Assembly: GCA_016790695.1 (NCBI GenBank)
Contig: JAEUOS010000063.1
Coordinates: 1-64,000 of the forward strand
Origin: Burkholderiales bacterium
GTDB taxonomy: Bacteria; Pseudomonadota; Gammaproteobacteria; Burkholderiales; JAEUOS01
Reading direction: 5' to 3'
Length of the DNA: 64,000 nucleotides
The first letter of the stretch is position 1. Every line of letters starts with the position of its first letter. Shown one piece after another: positions 26,853 to 35,464 of the stretch. The position numbers and the translations under genes were made by a program. Under the pieces are notes generated by a model. The model was given only the letters and a program-made list of their open reading frames with translations. It was not told the origin of the DNA and searched no databases.

Positions 26853-27908
26853 ATGACGCAGGCACGAGCGGGCGGGGCAGGCGCGCCGATGCGCTACTCG
26901 GCATTCTCGGTCAACGACCACCATCCGGCGCTGCCGCGCACGGTGGCCGAGCTCTACGCGCAGGTGATGCGCCAGTGCGAACTCGGCGAGCGCCTCGGCT
27001 ACGACACCTTCTTCTGCGCCGAGCACCACTTCCACGAGTACGGCGTGGTGCCGGACCCGGCGGTGCTGCTTGCCGCGCTGTCGCAGCGCACGCGCCGGAT
27101 CCGCTTGGGCACGGCGATCTCGATCCTCACCTTCCACGACCCGCGGCGCATCGCGGAGACCTACGCGATGCTCGACATGCTCTCCGGCGGCCGGCTGGTG
27201 TTCGGCGTCGGCTCCGGCTACCTGGCGCACGAGTTCGTCGGCTACGACGTGGCGCCGGCCGAGAAGCGCGACCGCTTCAACGAGAATCTCGACATCGTGC
27301 GCCGCCTGCTGGCGGGGGAGACGCTGTCGTACCAGGGCCGCTTCTCGAAGACCGACAAAGTGGCGCTGAACGTGCTGCCGCACGGCGGCCGGGTGCCGCC
27401 GATCCATGTCGCCGTGCTCGCGCGCGACGCCGCGTACCACGTCGGGCGGCAGGGCAACCGCATCTTCACCGTGCCCTACGCCTCCTGCCGGGACTTCGCG
27501 GACATCGGCACCATGCTGTCGGACTACCGCCGCGGCCGCGCCGAGGCCGGCCTGCCCGCGGAGGACGACGACCACGTCTTCACCCTGCACACCTACGTCG
27601 CGGCGAGCGACGCCGACGCGAAGAAGGAAGCCAAGGCCGCCTACGACCTCTACGTCGACACCCGGCTCTACGCGAAGCAGCACTTCTACGAGGACATCCT
27701 CGAGAACGGCATCTGCCTGTTCGGGTCGGTCGACACCGTCGCCGGGAAGATGGCGCGGCTGCACGCGATGGGCATCCGCCACGTCGCAACCCTGCACAAC
27801 TTCGGCGCCATGCCGCAGGCGCAGGTGGAACGCTCGATGACGCTCTTCGCCGAGCAGGTGATGCCGGCGGTGGCGGAGCGGGTGGGCGCGCTCGCGCCGG
27901 CCGGCTGA
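26853..27908 (+). CDS. LLM-class flavin-dependent oxidoreductase
   Basis: Luciferase-like monooxygenase fold that uses reduced FMN or F420. 351 residues. The barrel is marked by RLGYDTFFCAEHHFHEYG, RIRLGTAISILTFHDPRRIAETYAMLD, LSGGRLVFGVGSGY and VPPIHVAVLARD; the HHF/Y segment is typical of bacterial FMN-dependent members. Co-orientation and a 30-base gap to the amidohydrolase suggest they act on the same nitrogenous compound, for example a ring-opening step followed by amide or carbamoyl hydrolysis. That link is inference. Confidence 0.87.
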   Translation: MTQARAGGAGAPMRYSAFSVNDHHPALPRTVAELYAQVMRQCELGERLGYDTFFCAEHHFHEYGVVPDPAVLLAALSQRTRRIRLGTAISILTFHDPRRIAETYAMLDMLSGGRLVFGVGSGYLAHEFVGYDVAPAEKRDRFNENLDIVRRLLAGETLSYQGRFSKTDKVALNVLPHGGRVPPIHVAVLARDAAYHVGRQGNRIFTVPYASCRDFADIGTMLSDYRRGRAEAGLPAEDDDHVFTLHTYVAASDADAKKEAKAAYDLYVDTRLYAKQHFYEDILENGICLFGSVDTVAGKMARLHAMGIRHVATLHNFGAMPQAQVERSMTLFAEQVMPAVAERVGALAPAG

Positions 27909-27932
27909 AGCGGACGCCGCGGGGCGCGGCCG

Positions 27933-28637
27933 TCAGCTGAACACGGTCAGAACCGCCGCCAGCCCGGCGGCAAGCAGGTCCACCGCGTCGGTGTCGTCGG
28001 TGCGCGTCGCGCGCTGCTGCCGCAGGCGGTCGCGCTCATGCTGGAGGACGAGTTCCGCAACGACGTCGTGCGCGCGCGGCGCCGGCTTGTTGGCGGCCGC
28101 CGCATAGGCGGCGAGCGCCTTGTCGACCGCGTCCGCATCGAGCACGGAAATCGGCGCGCGGCAGTGCGCGCAGGCGGTGTCGCGCGCGAGGTCCACCGGC
28201 GCGCCGCAGCCGTTGCAGCGCACCGTGGCGATCCTGGCCTTCAGGGTCGCGATCTCGGCCGGCCGCAGCGTGCGCACGAAGCCCTTCTCGATCAGGAACT
28301 GGTTGAACGGGGTCAGGCGTCCGTGGCCGCCGTCGCAGCGGTAGTAGGCAAAGCGGCCGGCCCGGGCGAGGTCCTGCCGCAGCGCGAGCGCCATCGGGCA
28401 GCGCGGGCAGCGCAGGGCGGCGGCCAGCGGGTGGTCGGCGGCCGTGTTCTCGTGGATCTCGCGAAACAGCGCGATCACCCCGGCCGGCGCCAGCTGGGTG
28501 CTCTCATGCGCGTCGAACCAGATCGCGCGGCACGACCAGCAGATGTCGAGGTGCGCGTTCTCGCCCAGCGCGCGCGCATAGGTGCGTGCCGCCATCGGCT
28601 GGCGGCAGGACGGGCAGGCAAGCGCGTGGTCGCTCAA
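27933..28637 (-). CDS. Multi-zinc-ribbon protein of unknown function
   Basis: 234 residues with three Cys-rich elements. The first pairs ACPSC with ICWSCRAIWF (a TFIIB-type zinc finger pattern). The second has LRCPRCPMAL with YYRCDGGHG. The third pairs RCNGCGAPVDL with ACAHCRAPI. A charged, glutamine/arginine-containing helix and a short hydrophobic C-terminus (LLAAGLAAVLTVFS) follow. The pattern suggests a small metal-binding cytosolic or membrane-tethered protein; no catalytic motif is visible. It converges on the LLM gene and lies 65 bases downstream of the ppk2 stop on the same strand. No function is assigned. Confidence 0.75.
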   Translation of the reverse strand: MSDHALACPSCRQPMAARTYARALGENAHLDICWSCRAIWFDAHESTQLAPAGVIALFREIHENTAADHPLAAALRCPRCPMALALRQDLARAGRFAYYRCDGGHGRLTPFNQFLIEKGFVRTLRPAEIATLKARIATVRCNGCGAPVDLARDTACAHCRAPISVLDADAVDKALAAYAAAANKPAPRAHDVVAELVLQHERDRLRQQRATRTDDTDAVDLLAAGLAAVLTVFS

Positions 28638-28702
28638 TCGGCCTCCATGCGCCCGCGCGGCGGCGGGCCGAGGAGGGCGAGCTTACACCGACCGCTCGGC
28701 GT

Positions 28703-29893
28703 TCAGGCCTGGTTCGACGCGAGCTGGTCGTCGCTCGCCGAGCTGACCAGCGCGGGCCGTCCGACGATCAGCGGGTCGACCGGGCCGATCGCCTCGAGGT
28801 TGCGCCGGGCGTAGGCGAGGCGGTTGAGCAGATAGCGCAGCGCGTTCAGGCGCGCGCGCTTCTTGCAGTCGGACTTGATCACCGTCCACGGCGCGTCCGA
28901 GGTGTCGCAGTGGACGAACATGGTCTCCTTGGCGCGCGTGTAGTCGTCCCACTTGTCGAGGGAGGCCATGTCGATCGGCGAGAGCTTCCATTGCTTGAGC
29001 GGGTGCGCCTGGCGCTCCTTGAAGCGGCGGCGCTGCTCCTCGCGGCTGACCGAGAACCAGAACTTGAACAGGTGCACGCCGGAGCGCACGAGCTGGCGCT
29101 CGAACTCCGGGGTCTGGCGCAGGAATTCCTCGTACTCCGCCTGCGAGCAGAAGTCCATCACGCGCTCGACGCCCGAGCGGTTGTACCAGCTGCGGTCGAA
29201 CAGCACGATCTCGCCGCGCGTCGGCAGGTGCTCGATGTAGCGCTGGAAGTACCACTGGCCGCGCTCGATCTCGCTCGGCTTCTCCAGCGCGACCACGCGC
29301 GCGCCGCGCGGATTGAGGTGCTCCATGAAGCGCTTGATGGTGCCCCCCTTGCCGGCCGCGTCGCGGCCCTCGAACAGGATGACCACGCGCTGCCCGGTGT
29401 CCTTGACCCAGGCCTGCAGCTTGAGCAGTTCGACCTGCAGGCGGTACTTCTGCTTCTCGTAGCTCTTGCGCGACAGCAGGTTCTTGTACGGATACCTGCC
29501 CTCGCGCCAGCCCGGCGCGAGTTCGTTGTCCGGGTCGACGCCCTCGGGCCGGGTGTCGTCGGCCTGGAACAGCGCGCGCCGCAGCGCGCGCACCTCGTCG
29601 GGCGAGGCGCCGGCCACCAGCGCCTGCAGCCGGCGCATGGTCTCGCTGACCTCCTGGCCGTCGCGCCCGGCGCCGAGCAGATCGGCGACCACCATCTGCT
29701 GCACGGTGTGCGTGTTGCTCGTGCGGCGCGCGATGCGGTCGGCCTCGGCGGCGCGCGCGCCCGGGTGCGTCAGGGTGTCGCCGGCCTCGACCGGACGCGG
29801 TGCGCCGCGCGGGCGGCGCGCCGCGGCGCGGGCGACGGCGCCGTGCGACGGGGTGGAACGGGCGGACGGGGCGGGGCGGTTGTTCTTGGCCAT
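28703..29893 (-). CDS. ppk2: Polyphosphate kinase 2 (PPK2 family)
   Basis: Transfers phosphate between polyphosphate and nucleotides. 396 residues from the ATG opening MAKNNRPAPSA; a nearby GTG two codons upstream is possible. Walker A is FEGRDAAGKGGTIKRF, and the Walker B/lid region is LFDRSWYNRSGVERVM and SVSREEQRRRF, all diagnostic of PPK2. The kinase core begins near residue 145; the first 120 residues are Ala/Arg/Pro-rich and then helical. Whether it favours ADP, GDP or AMP is not decided by the motifs read here. Confidence 0.93.
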   Translation of the reverse strand: MAKNNRPAPSARSTPSHGAVARAAARRPRGAPRPVEAGDTLTHPGARAAEADRIARRTSNTHTVQQMVVADLLGAGRDGQEVSETMRRLQALVAGASPDEVRALRRALFQADDTRPEGVDPDNELAPGWREGRYPYKNLLSRKSYEKQKYRLQVELLKLQAWVKDTGQRVVILFEGRDAAGKGGTIKRFMEHLNPRGARVVALEKPSEIERGQWYFQRYIEHLPTRGEIVLFDRSWYNRSGVERVMDFCSQAEYEEFLRQTPEFERQLVRSGVHLFKFWFSVSREEQRRRFKERQAHPLKQWKLSPIDMASLDKWDDYTRAKETMFVHCDTSDAPWTVIKSDCKKRARLNALRYLLNRLAYARRNLEAIGPVDPLIVGRPALVSSASDDQLASNQA

Positions 29894-30015
29894 GACGAGC
29901 GCAACGACGACGGGACGTTGAAAGCTGCCAACTATGCGCCGGCGCGCATGTGCGGAGTTGACCCAGGTCAATCCGCGCGGCGGCGGTGGCGGCGCGCGGT
30001 GGCGGCCCGGCGCGG

Positions 30016-30513
30016 CTAGCGCCCGCGCGCGTCGTCGATCGGCACCTCGAGCCCGACCCGCAGCCCCTCGATGACCACGTTGGACTGGAAGCGCAGCAGC
30101 GCCGGCGAATCGAGCAGCAGCTTCTTGGAGTAGTCGTCGTAGTCCTGCATGTCCTGCACCACCACCACCAGGATCAGGTCGACCTCGCCGGTCACGTAGT
30201 AGGCCTGCTGGGTGCGCGCGTCGGCGAGCAGGCGCCGCTTCAGCGCGTCGACGCCGGCCTTCTGGCCGAAGTCGACCTTCACGCCGACGATGAAGGTCAT
30301 GCGCTTGCCGACCGCATCGGTGTCGACGATCGCCACCTCGCGCGCGATCGCCCCGGTCGCGCGCAGGCGCTTGATGCGCCGCTGCACCGACGACGCCGAG
30401 AGCCCGACCTGCGAGCCCAGCACCTCGGCGGTCACGGCGGCGTCGCGCTGCAGGAGCACGAGCAGGCGCCGGTCGAGATCGTCGATCGGCGTCGCGCGGG
30501 ATTTGCCTGTCAT
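30016..30513 (-). CDS. Lrp/AsnC-family transcriptional regulator
   Basis: 165 residues: an N-terminal helix-turn-helix (IDDLDRRLLVLLQRDAAVTAEVLGSQVGLSASSVQRRIKRL; about residues 10 to 60) and a C-terminal RAM/AsnC ligand domain (YYVTGEVDLILVVVVQDMQDYDDY). It is divergent from the omega-aminotransferase with 104 bases between starts, and an AT-rich imperfect palindrome in that gap is the obvious binding site. By family habit it should sense an amino acid and control the aminotransferase and itself; this pairing is inferred. Confidence 0.92.
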   Translation of the reverse strand: MTGKSRATPIDDLDRRLLVLLQRDAAVTAEVLGSQVGLSASSVQRRIKRLRATGAIAREVAIVDTDAVGKRMTFIVGVKVDFGQKAGVDALKRRLLADARTQQAYYVTGEVDLILVVVVQDMQDYDDYSKKLLLDSPALLRFQSNVVIEGLRVGLEVPIDDARGR

Positions 30514-30530
30514 TACGCACTTTCTTGCAT

Positions 30531-30553
30531 AAATACCGCAATATTACGCGGCA
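30531..30553. promoter_or_regulatory. Candidate Lrp/AsnC operator
   Basis: The divergent gap contains an AT-rich island with the near-palindrome CGCAATATTACG (30537-30548) centred on AATATT, flanked by AAATA and GCGGCATTT. Lrp-type regulators bind such AT-centred dyads. The site lies 24 bases from the regulator start and 70 bases from the aminotransferase start; a TAATAT hexamer at 30583 may be the -10 of the latter. Confidence 0.45.
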
Positions 30554-30617
30554 TTTCGGCGCACGAAGGCGCCGCGGCTGCCTAATATCTAGGCATCCCT
30601 TCAAGGAGGCGCTCGCC

Positions 30618-31946
30618 ATGGACATGACCGACCTGCAGCAGGACCTTGCCGCATTCTGGATGCCGTTCACCGCCAACCGCCAGTTCAAGCAGGCGCCGCG
30701 TCTGCTGGCCGAGGCCAAGGGCATGTACTACAAGACGCCCGACGGTCGCGAGATCCTCGACGGCTGCGCCGGCCTCTGGTGCGTGGCCGCCGGCCACTGC
30801 CGCGACGAGATCGTGCGCGCGGTGCAGGACCAGGTGGCGCGCCTGGATTTCGCGCCGTCGTTCCAGTTCGGCCATCCGCTCGCCTTCGAGGCCGCCAACC
30901 GCCTGGCCGCGATCACGCCGCCGGGCATGGATCGCATCTTCTTCACCAATTCCGGGTCGGAGTCCGCCGACACCGCGCTCAAGATCGCGCTGGCCTACCA
31001 CCGTGCGCGCGGCGAAGGCTCGCGCACGCGCTTCGTCGGCCGCGAGCGCTCCTACCACGGGGTCAATTTCGGCGGCATGAGCGTCGGCGGGATTCCGGGC
31101 AACCGCAAGGTGTTCGGCAACAGCATGCTGCCGGGCGTCGATCACCTGCCGGCCACGCACGACCTGGCGCGCAACGCGTTCTCCCGCGGCCAGCCGGCCC
31201 ACGGCGCCGAGTTCGCCGACGAACTCGAGCGCATCGTCGCGCTGCACGACGCCTCGAACATCGCCGCGGTCATCATCGAGCCGATGGCCGGCTCCACCGG
31301 CGTGCTGCTGCCGCCCAAGGGCTACCTCGAGCGCCTGCGCGCGATCTGCGACCGGCACGGCATCCTCCTGATCTTCGACGAGGTGATCACCGGTTTCGGG
31401 CGCCTCGGCGGCGCGTTCGCCTACGATGCCTTCGGCGTCAAGCCCGACATCATGACCATGGCCAAGGCGATCAACAACGCCACGATCCCGATGGGCGCGG
31501 TGGCCGTGCGCGACGAACTGCACGACGCCATCGTCAATGCCGCCCCCGAGGGCGCGATCGAGTTCATGCACGGCTACACCTACTCGGCGCACCCGGTCGC
31601 CTGCGCGGCCGCCAACGCCACGCTGGCGCTGTACGAGCGCGAGCAGCTGTTCAAGCGCGCCGCCGCCATGGCGCCGCACTTCGAGGCCGCGGCGCACGCG
31701 CTCAAGGGCGCGCGCAACGTCATCGACATCCGCAACTTCGGCATGGTCGCCGCGGTCGAGCTGGCCGCGCGCCCCGGTGCGCCGGGCAAGCGCGGCTACG
31801 AGGCGCTGGTCAAGTGCTTCGGCAAGGGCGTGCTGGTGCGCGTGACCGGCGACATCGTCGCCGTCTCGCCGCCGCTCGTCGCCGAGAAGGCCGAGGTCGA
31901 TCGCATCTTCGCCACGCTGGCCGAGGTGATCGCCACCATCGACTGA
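30618..31946 (+). CDS. Omega-amino acid--pyruvate aminotransferase (class III)
   Basis: PLP enzyme moving the amino group of beta-alanine or other omega-amines to pyruvate. 442 residues, with AAGGAGG eight bases before the ATG. The N-terminus FWMPFTANRQFKQAPRLL and the stretch LDGCAGLWCVAAGHCRDEI are hallmarks of the omega-amino acid:pyruvate group rather than of ornithine or acetylornithine enzymes. The PLP lysine is Lys283 in TMAKAINNATIPMG, with the cofactor Asp in IFDEVITGFGRLG. It is divergent from an Lrp-type regulator and ends in a strong intrinsic terminator. The upstream carbamoyl-hydrolase-type gene could supply beta-alanine, an inference. Confidence 0.9.
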   Translation: MDMTDLQQDLAAFWMPFTANRQFKQAPRLLAEAKGMYYKTPDGREILDGCAGLWCVAAGHCRDEIVRAVQDQVARLDFAPSFQFGHPLAFEAANRLAAITPPGMDRIFFTNSGSESADTALKIALAYHRARGEGSRTRFVGRERSYHGVNFGGMSVGGIPGNRKVFGNSMLPGVDHLPATHDLARNAFSRGQPAHGAEFADELERIVALHDASNIAAVIIEPMAGSTGVLLPPKGYLERLRAICDRHGILLIFDEVITGFGRLGGAFAYDAFGVKPDIMTMAKAINNATIPMGAVAVRDELHDAIVNAAPEGAIEFMHGYTYSAHPVACAAANATLALYEREQLFKRAAAMAPHFEAAAHALKGARNVIDIRNFGMVAAVELAARPGAPGKRGYEALVKCFGKGVLVRVTGDIVAVSPPLVAEKAEVDRIFATLAEVIATID

Positions 31947-31962
31947 GTCGCCGCCGCGCCGC

Positions 31963-31997
31963 CGACGGGGCGCGTTCTCGCGCCCCGTTGTCGTTTT
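31963..31997 (+). terminator. Intrinsic terminator after the aminotransferase
   Basis: ACGGGGCGCG (31965-31974) and CGCGCCCCGT (31979-31988) form a perfect 10-bp stem with a TTCT loop, followed by TGTCGTTTT. It is 18 bases past the stop codon, and it is the clearest Rho-independent terminator seen in the window. Confidence 0.8.
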
Positions 31998-32018
31998 CGA
32001 GTTCCTTCGCCGCCCCGC

Positions 32019-32918
32019 GTGACGCCCGCCCGCAAGCTCCGGCTCGCCTACGTCCTGCTGTTCGTCACCCCCGCGCTGTGGGGCGTGAACTACCTGGTCG
32101 CGCGCCTGGCGGCCGACACCATGGCGCCGCACGCGCTCGCGCTGGGGCGCTGGGCGCTGGCCGGCCTGCTCCTGACCGCGCTGTCGTGGCGCGAGATCGC
32201 CGCCCGCCCGCGCGCGGTCGTCGGCGAATGGAAGCAGCTCGCCGTCTTCGGCCTGCTCGGCATGTGGATCTGCGGCGCGTTCGTCTACATCGGCGCCCGC
32301 ACCACCACGGCGACCAACATCGGCCTGCTGTATGCGATCTCGCCGGTGCTCATTGCGCTGGTCTCGTCGCTCGCGCTGCGCGAGCGCCTCGGCATCGCGC
32401 AGGTCGCGGGCATCGCGCTGGCGCTGGCCGGCGTGCTGCACGTGGTCCTGAAGGGCCGCTGGGGGGCGCTCGCGCAGGTGCAGTGGAGCGTGGGTGACCT
32501 CTGGATCCTGACCGCGGCGCTGTCGTGGACCGTCTACGCGATCCTGCTCAAGGCCTGGCCGTCGGCGTTCGGCCCGATGGCGCGCCTGGCCCTCACCTGC
32601 TGGGCGGGGGTGATCATCCTGCTGCCGTTCGCCGTCGTCGAGGCGCTGTGGTTCATGCCCACGGTGCTCGACTGGACGAGCCTCGCCTACGTGGTCGCGG
32701 TGGCGCTGTTCCCGGGATTCGGCGCCTACCTGTCGTACGCGTTCATGCAGCGCGAACTCGGCGCGGCGCGCGTCGGCGTCGTGCTCTACCTCGGGCCGCT
32801 GTACGCGGCGGGCCTGGCCTGGGCGGTGCTGGGCGAGGCGATCCGGCCGTTCCACGCCGTCGGCGCGGCGCTGATCCTGCCGGGCATCTACCTGGCGACG
32901 CGGCCCGCGCGCGCCTGA
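32019..32918 (+). CDS. EamA (DMT superfamily) transporter
   Basis: 299 residues from a GTG. Two EamA repeats of about five membrane segments each: the first starts LLFVTPALWGVNYLVARLAADT, the second starts GDLWILTAALSWTVYAILLKAWP. The signature ending of repeat two (VVLYLGPLYAAGLAWAVLGEAIRP) is present. Such proteins mostly export amino acids or metabolites; substrate unknown. Its last 176 bases are overlapped on the other strand by the long tail of the neighbouring short-chain dehydrogenase frame. Confidence 0.9.
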   Translation: MTPARKLRLAYVLLFVTPALWGVNYLVARLAADTMAPHALALGRWALAGLLLTALSWREIAARPRAVVGEWKQLAVFGLLGMWICGAFVYIGARTTTATNIGLLYAISPVLIALVSSLALRERLGIAQVAGIALALAGVLHVVLKGRWGALAQVQWSVGDLWILTAALSWTVYAILLKAWPSAFGPMARLALTCWAGVIILLPFAVVEALWFMPTVLDWTSLAYVVAVALFPGFGAYLSYAFMQRELGAARVGVVLYLGPLYAAGLAWAVLGEAIRPFHAVGAALILPGIYLATRPARA

Positions 32919-33801
32919 CGCGGGCCGGCGCCGGGCCGCAGGATTCCGCGGCGGCGCCGCGGGCGGCCGCGGCCTCGCGCCGGCGCATGCGCCGGCCCAG
33001 CGCGACCACCCAGGCCGACGCGCGCGCCGGCGCCAGGCGGAACAGCGCGTCGAGCACGCGCGCGTCGGCGCCGATCAGCAGGCGCGTGCGCCCGGCCAGG
33101 ATCGCGCCGACGATCGCGCGCGCCGCGGCTTCCGGGCTGGTGCGTGCCTGGGTGCGGAAGCGCCGCCGCATGCCCTCGGGGCTGTCGGCGACCATCGAGA
33201 TGTCGCGCAGCCGCGCCGACTCGACGATGTTGGTGCGGATGCCGCCCGGATGCACGCACAGCACGCCGACGCCGGTGCCGGCGAGCTCGCCGCGCAGCGC
33301 GTCCGAGAACGCGCGCACCGCCGCCTTCGAGGCGTTGTACATGCTCTGGGTGGGCACCGAGATCATCGCGAAGATGCTGGAGATGTTGACCAGCAGCGCC
33401 TGCGGGCGCTGCCGCAGCTGCGGCAGGAAGGCGCGGCAGCCGTTGACCACCCCCCAGAAGTTGATGCCCATCAGCCACTGGGCGTCGGCCGGGTCGAGCG
33501 ACTCGACCGGCGCGACCAGGGTCACGCCCGCGTTGTTGATCACCACGTCGGCGCCGCCGTAGCGCGCGGTCGCGGCGGCGGCCAGGCGCTCCAGCGCCGC
33601 CGCGTCGGCGACGTCGGTGGGCTGCATCGCGCAGGACACGCCGGCGGCCACGAGCGTGTCGTGCAGCCGCGCGAGTCCGGCGGCGTCGACATCGGCGATC
33701 AGCAGGCGCGCGCCGTGGCGCGCGCATTCCTCCGCCAGCGCCCGGCCGATGCCGGAGGCCGCGCCGGTGATCACCACGACCTTGTCCCTGAGGCTGTCCA
33801 T
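32743..33801 (-). CDS. Short-chain dehydrogenase/reductase with long antisense C-terminal tail
   Basis: 352 residues. The first about 265 form a complete classical SDR: cofactor motif TGAASGIGRA, the NNAG motif INNAGVTLV, and the catalytic Ser and YNASK (Tyr, Lys) in ISSIFAMISVPTQSMYNASKA, then PGGIRTNI. Function is unknown. After the normal end (about GRRMRRRE) the frame stays open for some 85 more residues of Arg/Pro/Ala-rich sequence, running 176 bp into the 3' end of the EamA gene on the other strand. No stop is present in any frame at the expected end, so the tail may be real, or a stop may have been lost by mutation or sequencing error. Confidence 0.8.
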   Translation of the reverse strand: MDSLRDKVVVITGAASGIGRALAEECARHGARLLIADVDAAGLARLHDTLVAAGVSCAMQPTDVADAAALERLAAAATARYGGADVVINNAGVTLVAPVESLDPADAQWLMGINFWGVVNGCRAFLPQLRQRPQALLVNISSIFAMISVPTQSMYNASKAAVRAFSDALRGELAGTGVGVLCVHPGGIRTNIVESARLRDISMVADSPEGMRRRFRTQARTSPEAAARAIVGAILAGRTRLLIGADARVLDALFRLAPARASAWVVALGRRMRRREAAAARGAAAESCGPAPARVRRARAASPGRCPAGSAPRRRRGTAGSPRPAPPRPGPPRTAARGRARRRRAPRRVRAA

Positions 33802-33937
33802 CGTCTTCTCCGATGTCGTCCGTCGTCCGCGGGCGCCGCGCGGGCGCGCGCGGCCGAGAGAGTATAGGCGGGCCGCCGGCCGCGCCCGCGCGCCTGCCAT
33901 AATCGCCGCCCCCGCGTTCTTTGCCGAAGGAGCCGCC

Positions 33938-35464
33938 ATGCGCGTCGTCATCGCCCGCATGCAGCACGAGACCAACACCTTCTCCCCGGTGCCGACGCCG
34001 CTGGCCGCCTTCGGCACCGGCAACGGCGCCGGCCCGTACTACGGGCGCGACGCCGAGCGCGCGATGACCGGCGCGCGCGTCGCGATGGGCGCGATGCTCG
34101 ACGCGGCGCGGGCGCGCGGCTGCGCGATCGTCACGCCGCTGGCCGCGATGGCCTACCCGAGCGCGCCGGTGCAGGCGGCGGCCTACACGCGCATGTGCGA
34201 CGCGATCTGCGACGCGGTCGCCGCCGGCTGCGACGCCATCCTGCTCGACCTGCACGGCGCGATGGTGGCCGAGAACAGCGACGACGGCGAGGGCGACCTG
34301 CTGGAGCGCATCCGCGCACTCGCGCCCGACACGCCGCTGGCGGTGGCGCTCGATCTGCATGCCAACGTCAGCCCGAAGATGGTCGCCCATGCCGACATCC
34401 TCGTCGGCTACAAGACCTACCCGCACATCGACATGTACGAGACCGGCGAACACGCGGCGCGGCTCCTGTTCGACATGGTCGACGGCAGGAGCCGGCCGGT
34501 GCTGGGCTATGCGCATGCGCGCGTGCTCGCGCAGACGCTGGAGATGAACACCAACCGGGCCGCGATGAAGGCGGCGCTGGACGGGGCGCGCTGGCGCGAG
34601 CAGGATGCCGGCATCCTCGCCTGCAGCGTCTTCGGCGGCTTTCCGCAGGCCGACACCGCGGCGGCCGGCATGAGCGTGGTGGTGGTGGCCGATGCGCGCA
34701 GGCGCGGCGGCGCCGCGCTGGCGCAGCGCACCGCGGACTGGGGCGCGGATTTCCTCTGGTCGCGGCGCGCGGCGTTCATCTTTCACCAGGAACCGCTGGC
34801 GGACTCGATCGTGCGCGCGCGCCGGGCGGCGGCGCGCGCGAACGGCCGGCCGGTGATCCTGATGGACCATGGCGACAACGTGATGTCGGGCGGCACCTGC
34901 GACACCATCGACGTGCTCGGCGCGGCGCTCGACGCCGGCTTCGACGGCATCGTCGTCGGCCCCACCTGCGATCCGCAGGCGGTCGCGCAGATGGCGGCGG
35001 CCGGCATCGGCGCCGAGGTCAGCCTGATGCTCGGAAACAGGACGCCGATGCCCGGGATCGGCCTCGACGCCCCGCGGCCGCTCGCGCTGACCGGCCGCGT
35101 GCGCATGCTGAGCGACGGGACGTACACGGTGCGCGGCCCGATCTTCACCGGCGACACGATGTACATGGGCCGCACCGCGGTGCTCGACACCGGGCGCGCG
35201 CAGATCGTGGTGACCTCGCAGCCGCACGAGCCGCTCGACCTGGGCTGCTTCACCAGCGTCGGCATCGATCCGGGCGCGGCGCGCTTCCTGGTGCTGAAGT
35301 CGCGCATGTACTTCCGGCCCGTGTTCGAGCCCCTGGCCGCGGCCGTCGTGCCGTGCGCGAGCGCCGGCGTGACCAGTTCGGACAACGCGATCTTCCGCTT
35401 CTCCCGGGTGCGCCGGCCGATCTACCCGCTCGATCCCTTCGCCGCGCGGGCGCGGCGACCCTGA
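33938..35464 (+). CDS. M81-family metallopeptidase (MlrC homologue)
   Basis: 508 residues. The N-terminal motif ARMQHETNTFSPVPT is the M81 signature; DLHGAM, DLHANVSPKMV and TYPHIDMYETG supply the conserved His/Asp metal region. The C-terminal MlrC domain follows (VILMDHGDNVMSGGTCDTIDVL). MlrC acts on linearised microcystin, but homologues are widespread in bacteria with no cyanotoxin link and probably cleave other small peptides or amides. A CATAAT hexamer lies at 33898. The last codons and the stop are embedded in the first copy of a 29-bp tandem repeat. Confidence 0.9.
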   Translation: MRVVIARMQHETNTFSPVPTPLAAFGTGNGAGPYYGRDAERAMTGARVAMGAMLDAARARGCAIVTPLAAMAYPSAPVQAAAYTRMCDAICDAVAAGCDAILLDLHGAMVAENSDDGEGDLLERIRALAPDTPLAVALDLHANVSPKMVAHADILVGYKTYPHIDMYETGEHAARLLFDMVDGRSRPVLGYAHARVLAQTLEMNTNRAAMKAALDGARWREQDAGILACSVFGGFPQADTAAAGMSVVVVADARRRGGAALAQRTADWGADFLWSRRAAFIFHQEPLADSIVRARRAAARANGRPVILMDHGDNVMSGGTCDTIDVLGAALDAGFDGIVVGPTCDPQAVAQMAAAGIGAEVSLMLGNRTPMPGIGLDAPRPLALTGRVRMLSDGTYTVRGPIFTGDTMYMGRTAVLDTGRAQIVVTSQPHEPLDLGCFTSVGIDPGAARFLVLKSRMYFRPVFEPLAAAVVPCASAGVTSSDNAIFRFSRVRRPIYPLDPFAARARRP

